From Chelatococcus asaccharovorans (lineage in GTDB: Bacteria; Pseudomonadota; Alphaproteobacteria; Rhizobiales; Beijerinckiaceae), in NCBI RefSeq assembly GCF_003201475.1, contig NZ_QJJK01000009.1:62001-126000 (forward strand): 64,000 bases of DNA. The letters are read 5' to 3'. A program made the position numbers and the translations under genes. Below, piece after piece: positions 62,012 to 64,000 of the stretch. Each line of letters starts with the position of its first letter. The stretch's first letter is position 1. Below the pieces are notes generated by a model. The model was not told the DNA's origin. It saw only the letters and a program-made list of their open reading frames with translations, and searched no databases.

Positions 62012-63313
62012 TTACCGCCGGCGGTGGGTGAGGGGCGCGCGCGAAACCAGCACCTTGTCGATGCGCGCGCCGTCGAGATCGACGATCTCGAACCGCCAGC
62101 CCTGCCATTCGAAGGCTTCTCCCACCTGCGGCAGGCTCTTCAGCACCCACAGCACGAAACCGGCGACCGTGTGGTAGTCGCGGTCCGCATCGAGATGCAG
62201 GTTGAGCAGATCGGCAAGCTCATCGGCCGGCACCGAGCCGCCGATCAGGAAGGAGCCGTCGTCGCGCTCCACGATGCCGGGACCCTCGTCATCGTCCTCG
62301 CCCTGGTGGAAGGCGCCGGCGATGCCCGACAACAGGTCCGCCGGCGTCACGATTCCCTCGAAATTCCCATATTCGTCATGCACGAGCGCCATGGGCACCT
62401 GAGACGTGCGCAGCCGGTCCAGCGCGGCGAGGGCGCCGAACGTGTCGATAACGACGGGCGCCTCGCGCACGAGCTCACGCACCTTCAGCGGTTCGCCCGA
62501 CAGGAGCACATTGAGCATGTCCTTGGCCTGGATGACGCCGACGGGCACACCTTCCTCGTCCATGGCGGGCAGGCGCGAGCGGCGGCTGTCGAGAACCGTG
62601 CGGCGGATGGTCTCCTCGTCGTCGGTCAGGTCCACCCAGTCCACGTCCGGCCGCGGTGTCATGATCGCAGCGATCGAGCGATCGGCAAGCCGCATGACGC
62701 CGGCGATCATGCGCCGCTCCTCGGGGTCGAGGACGCCGGCGGTCTCGGCCTCGGCGACCAGCGTCCGGATCTCCTCGTCGGTGACATTGGACGAGCGTTC
62801 GCCCCGCGCGCCGAGGAGGCGCAGCATCGCATTCTGCGAGATATAGAGGATATAGACCAGCGGCGCGCACAGGCGCGACAGCAGAACCATCGCCGGCGCA
62901 ATGGTGGAGGCCATTGCCTCGGGGTTGCGCAGGGCGAGCTGCTTGGGCACCAGTTCGCCGATGATGAGCGACAGGTAAGTGATCGCGCCGACGACGAGGC
63001 CGAAAGCGAGCGGATCGGCGAGGCGCGTCGACAGGCCCTGGTCCTCGAAGACGGCGGTGAGCCGCGTCGCGAGCGTGGCGCCGGAGAAGGCGCCCGCGAG
63101 AACGCCGATGAGGCTGATGCCGATCTGGACGGTGGAGAGAAAACGGCCGGGGTCGGATGCCAGCTTGAGGGCCGCGCTGGCCCCCTTGCGACCCGACGCC
63201 GCAAGGGCTTTCAGCCGCGGGATCCGCGACGAAACGACGGCGAGCTCAGACATCGCCAGCACGCCGTTCAGCACAATGAGAACGGCGACAACCAAAAGTT
63301 CAAATGTCACCAT
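62012..63313 (-). CDS. CNNM/CorC-type membrane protein (hemolysin family)
   Basis: A 433-residue protein with an N-terminal DUF21/CNNM membrane domain (about 1-190, four helices, starting LLVVAVLIVLNGVLAMSELAVV), two CBS domains (about 205-330, with MTPRPDVDWVDL) and a C-terminal CorC_HlyC domain (DGSFLIGGSVPADEL). Relatives take part in magnesium/cobalt resistance or efflux; the older hemolysin name is not supported by the sequence. Convergent with the kinase gene. Confidence 0.93.
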   Translation of the reverse strand: MVTFELLVVAVLIVLNGVLAMSELAVVSSRIPRLKALAASGRKGASAALKLASDPGRFLSTVQIGISLIGVLAGAFSGATLATRLTAVFEDQGLSTRLADPLAFGLVVGAITYLSLIIGELVPKQLALRNPEAMASTIAPAMVLLSRLCAPLVYILYISQNAMLRLLGARGERSSNVTDEEIRTLVAEAETAGVLDPEERRMIAGVMRLADRSIAAIMTPRPDVDWVDLTDDEETIRRTVLDSRRSRLPAMDEEGVPVGVIQAKDMLNVLLSGEPLKVRELVREAPVVIDTFGALAALDRLRTSQVPMALVHDEYGNFEGIVTPADLLSGIAGAFHQGEDDDEGPGIVERDDGSFLIGGSVPADELADLLNLHLDADRDYHTVAGFVLWVLKSLPQVGEAFEWQGWRFEIVDLDGARIDKVLVSRAPLTHRRR

Positions 63314-63375
63314 GGCTCTGTGGTCATAGCATGGGGGCGAGCCTGGCGAACAGCAGGCGGCTGCTTAATATTCAA

Positions 63376-63750
63376 TCAGTAAAGGCGCCCGCCATCGGGC
63401 ACTGCGCGATCGGGGCTGATGAGCATCACTTCGCCCGCGGCATCGGGCACGCCGAGCGTCAGCACCTCCGAGATCATGGGGCCGATCTGGCGGGGCGGAA
63501 AATTGACGACAGCGAGAACCTGACGGCCGACAAGGCCTTCAGGCTCATAGTTGCGGGTGATCTGCGCGGATGACTTCCTGCGCCCGATGTCCCCGCCAAA
63601 ATCGATAACGAGCTTCAAGGCCGGTTTGCGCGCTTCAGGAAAGGGCGCGGCCTCGACGATCGTGCCGACGCGAATGTCCAGTTTCTGGAAGTCGTCGTAG
63701 GTGGCGGTGGATGGTCCCGGAGATGTCGATGATTGTGAAGATGATGTCAT
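63376..63750 (-). CDS. csaA: CsaA-like tRNA-binding domain protein
   Basis: A 124-residue stand-alone EMAP-II/CsaA OB-fold. Typical are FQKLDIRVGTIVEAAPFPEARKPALKLVIDFG, KSSAQITRNY and the late VLAVVNFPPRQIGPMISEVLTLG. CsaA dimers bind tRNA and have chaperone-like activity. The Ser/Thr-rich first 16 residues are not conserved. Confidence 0.92.
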   Translation of the reverse strand: MTSSSQSSTSPGPSTATYDDFQKLDIRVGTIVEAAPFPEARKPALKLVIDFGGDIGRRKSSAQITRNYEPEGLVGRQVLAVVNFPPRQIGPMISEVLTLGVPDAAGEVMLISPDRAVPDGGRLY

Positions 63751-63789
63751 TTGTTCAAGTTTGAAACGGCGAATCGTGCATCCGCCGCT

Positions 63790-63999
63790 TCATCCTCGCG
63801 CATCACGCAGCATCCGTCGAGCCGGGCCTTCCATTTCCTGCGCTTGTCTGGCCGAGGCCTGTGAAGCAGCATCCAGCGTCCATAAGCCTTCATCGCCGGG
63901 CTTGTCCGACGAGGGCGACGCCAGTGCTGGAACCTCCGATGACACGAGTCGAGGCCAGAATTTATGGCCGGTGGCGATCAGCCCTATAGCGCGGGAACG
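63790..63999 (-). CDS. Open frame entering from the right edge
   Basis: A minus-strand frame is open from the window edge for 69 codons (RSRAIGLIATGHKFWPRL... ending MLRDARG) and then stops. It could be the end of a gene starting beyond the window, but no family was recognised and chance cannot be excluded in GC-rich DNA. Confidence 0.25.
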   Translation of the reverse strand, partial: RSRAIGLIATGHKFWPRLVSSEVPALASPSSDKPGDEGLWTLDAASQASARQAQEMEGPARRMLRDARG

Positions 64000-64000
64000 T

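Overview
The window is about 64 kb of GC-rich alphaproteobacterial chromosome, most likely from a member of the Hyphomicrobiales/Rhizobiales (a Chelatococcus-, Bosea- or Methylobacterium-like genome; the genus is a guess). Pointers are the aerobic cobalamin route with cbtAB and cobG/cobN, separate petA-petB-petC, the MoxR/DUF58/DUF4159 block, DUF1285, DUF1636 and DUF6111 proteins, and many small palindromic intergenic repeats. Nearly all of it is core chromosome. No rRNA, tRNA, CRISPR array, prophage or complete insertion sequence was seen.

Layout. 2-1911: partial aldo/keto reductase and an MFS transporter. 1960-17738: a cobalamin riboswitch followed by cobalt import (cbtB, cbtA), a DUF1636 protein, cobW, cobN, cobG, cobH, cobI, cobJ, cobL, cobE, cobM, cobA and cobB, mostly joined by 4-base ATGA/GTGA overlaps; cobK lies on the opposite strand inside the block. 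Together these build the corrin ring from uroporphyrinogen III and bring in and insert cobalt. cobF and the later nucleotide-loop genes are not here. 17755-23021: acyltransferase, YbaK-type deacylase, phosphodiesterase, NUDIX, glutathionyl-hydroquinone reductase and GNAT genes. 23076-29967: a minus-strand MoxR - DUF58 - DUF4159 - VWA-like membrane protein operon. 30357-33579: DUF1285, CoA pyrophosphatase, DUF6111, CCA-adding enzyme and a small unknown. 33946-37479: hemF, trmL, ABC exporter. 37978-41746: the cytochrome bc1 operon and apt. 41800-45116: MaoC protein, a MITE, an AT-rich orphan with a caspase/C80-like His-Cys signature, endonuclease V and a nest of mobile repeats. 45113-48773: ychF, pth, rplY, prs. 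48989-57983: lipoprotein, MscS channel, P-loop kinase-like protein, uvrC, pgsA, moaD, moaE, MATE pump. 58199-63750: ilvE, divergent marR with a two-component pair, a CNNM/CorC protein and CsaA.

The most unusual feature is repeat biology. Short GC-rich palindromes typical of intergenic space sit in frame inside three conserved proteins (CobN, CobG at two places, UvrC). One family is read in the same frame each time, giving PLPxGE(R) peptides. A second set of elements of about 105-280 bp is bounded by CTAG at both ends. Two of these sit exactly on the TAG stop codon of the neighbouring gene (ABC exporter and ychF), as expected if insertion duplicates a CTAG target and so keeps the stop codon. 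An orphan caspase-like gene of low GC lies between a MITE and endonuclease V.
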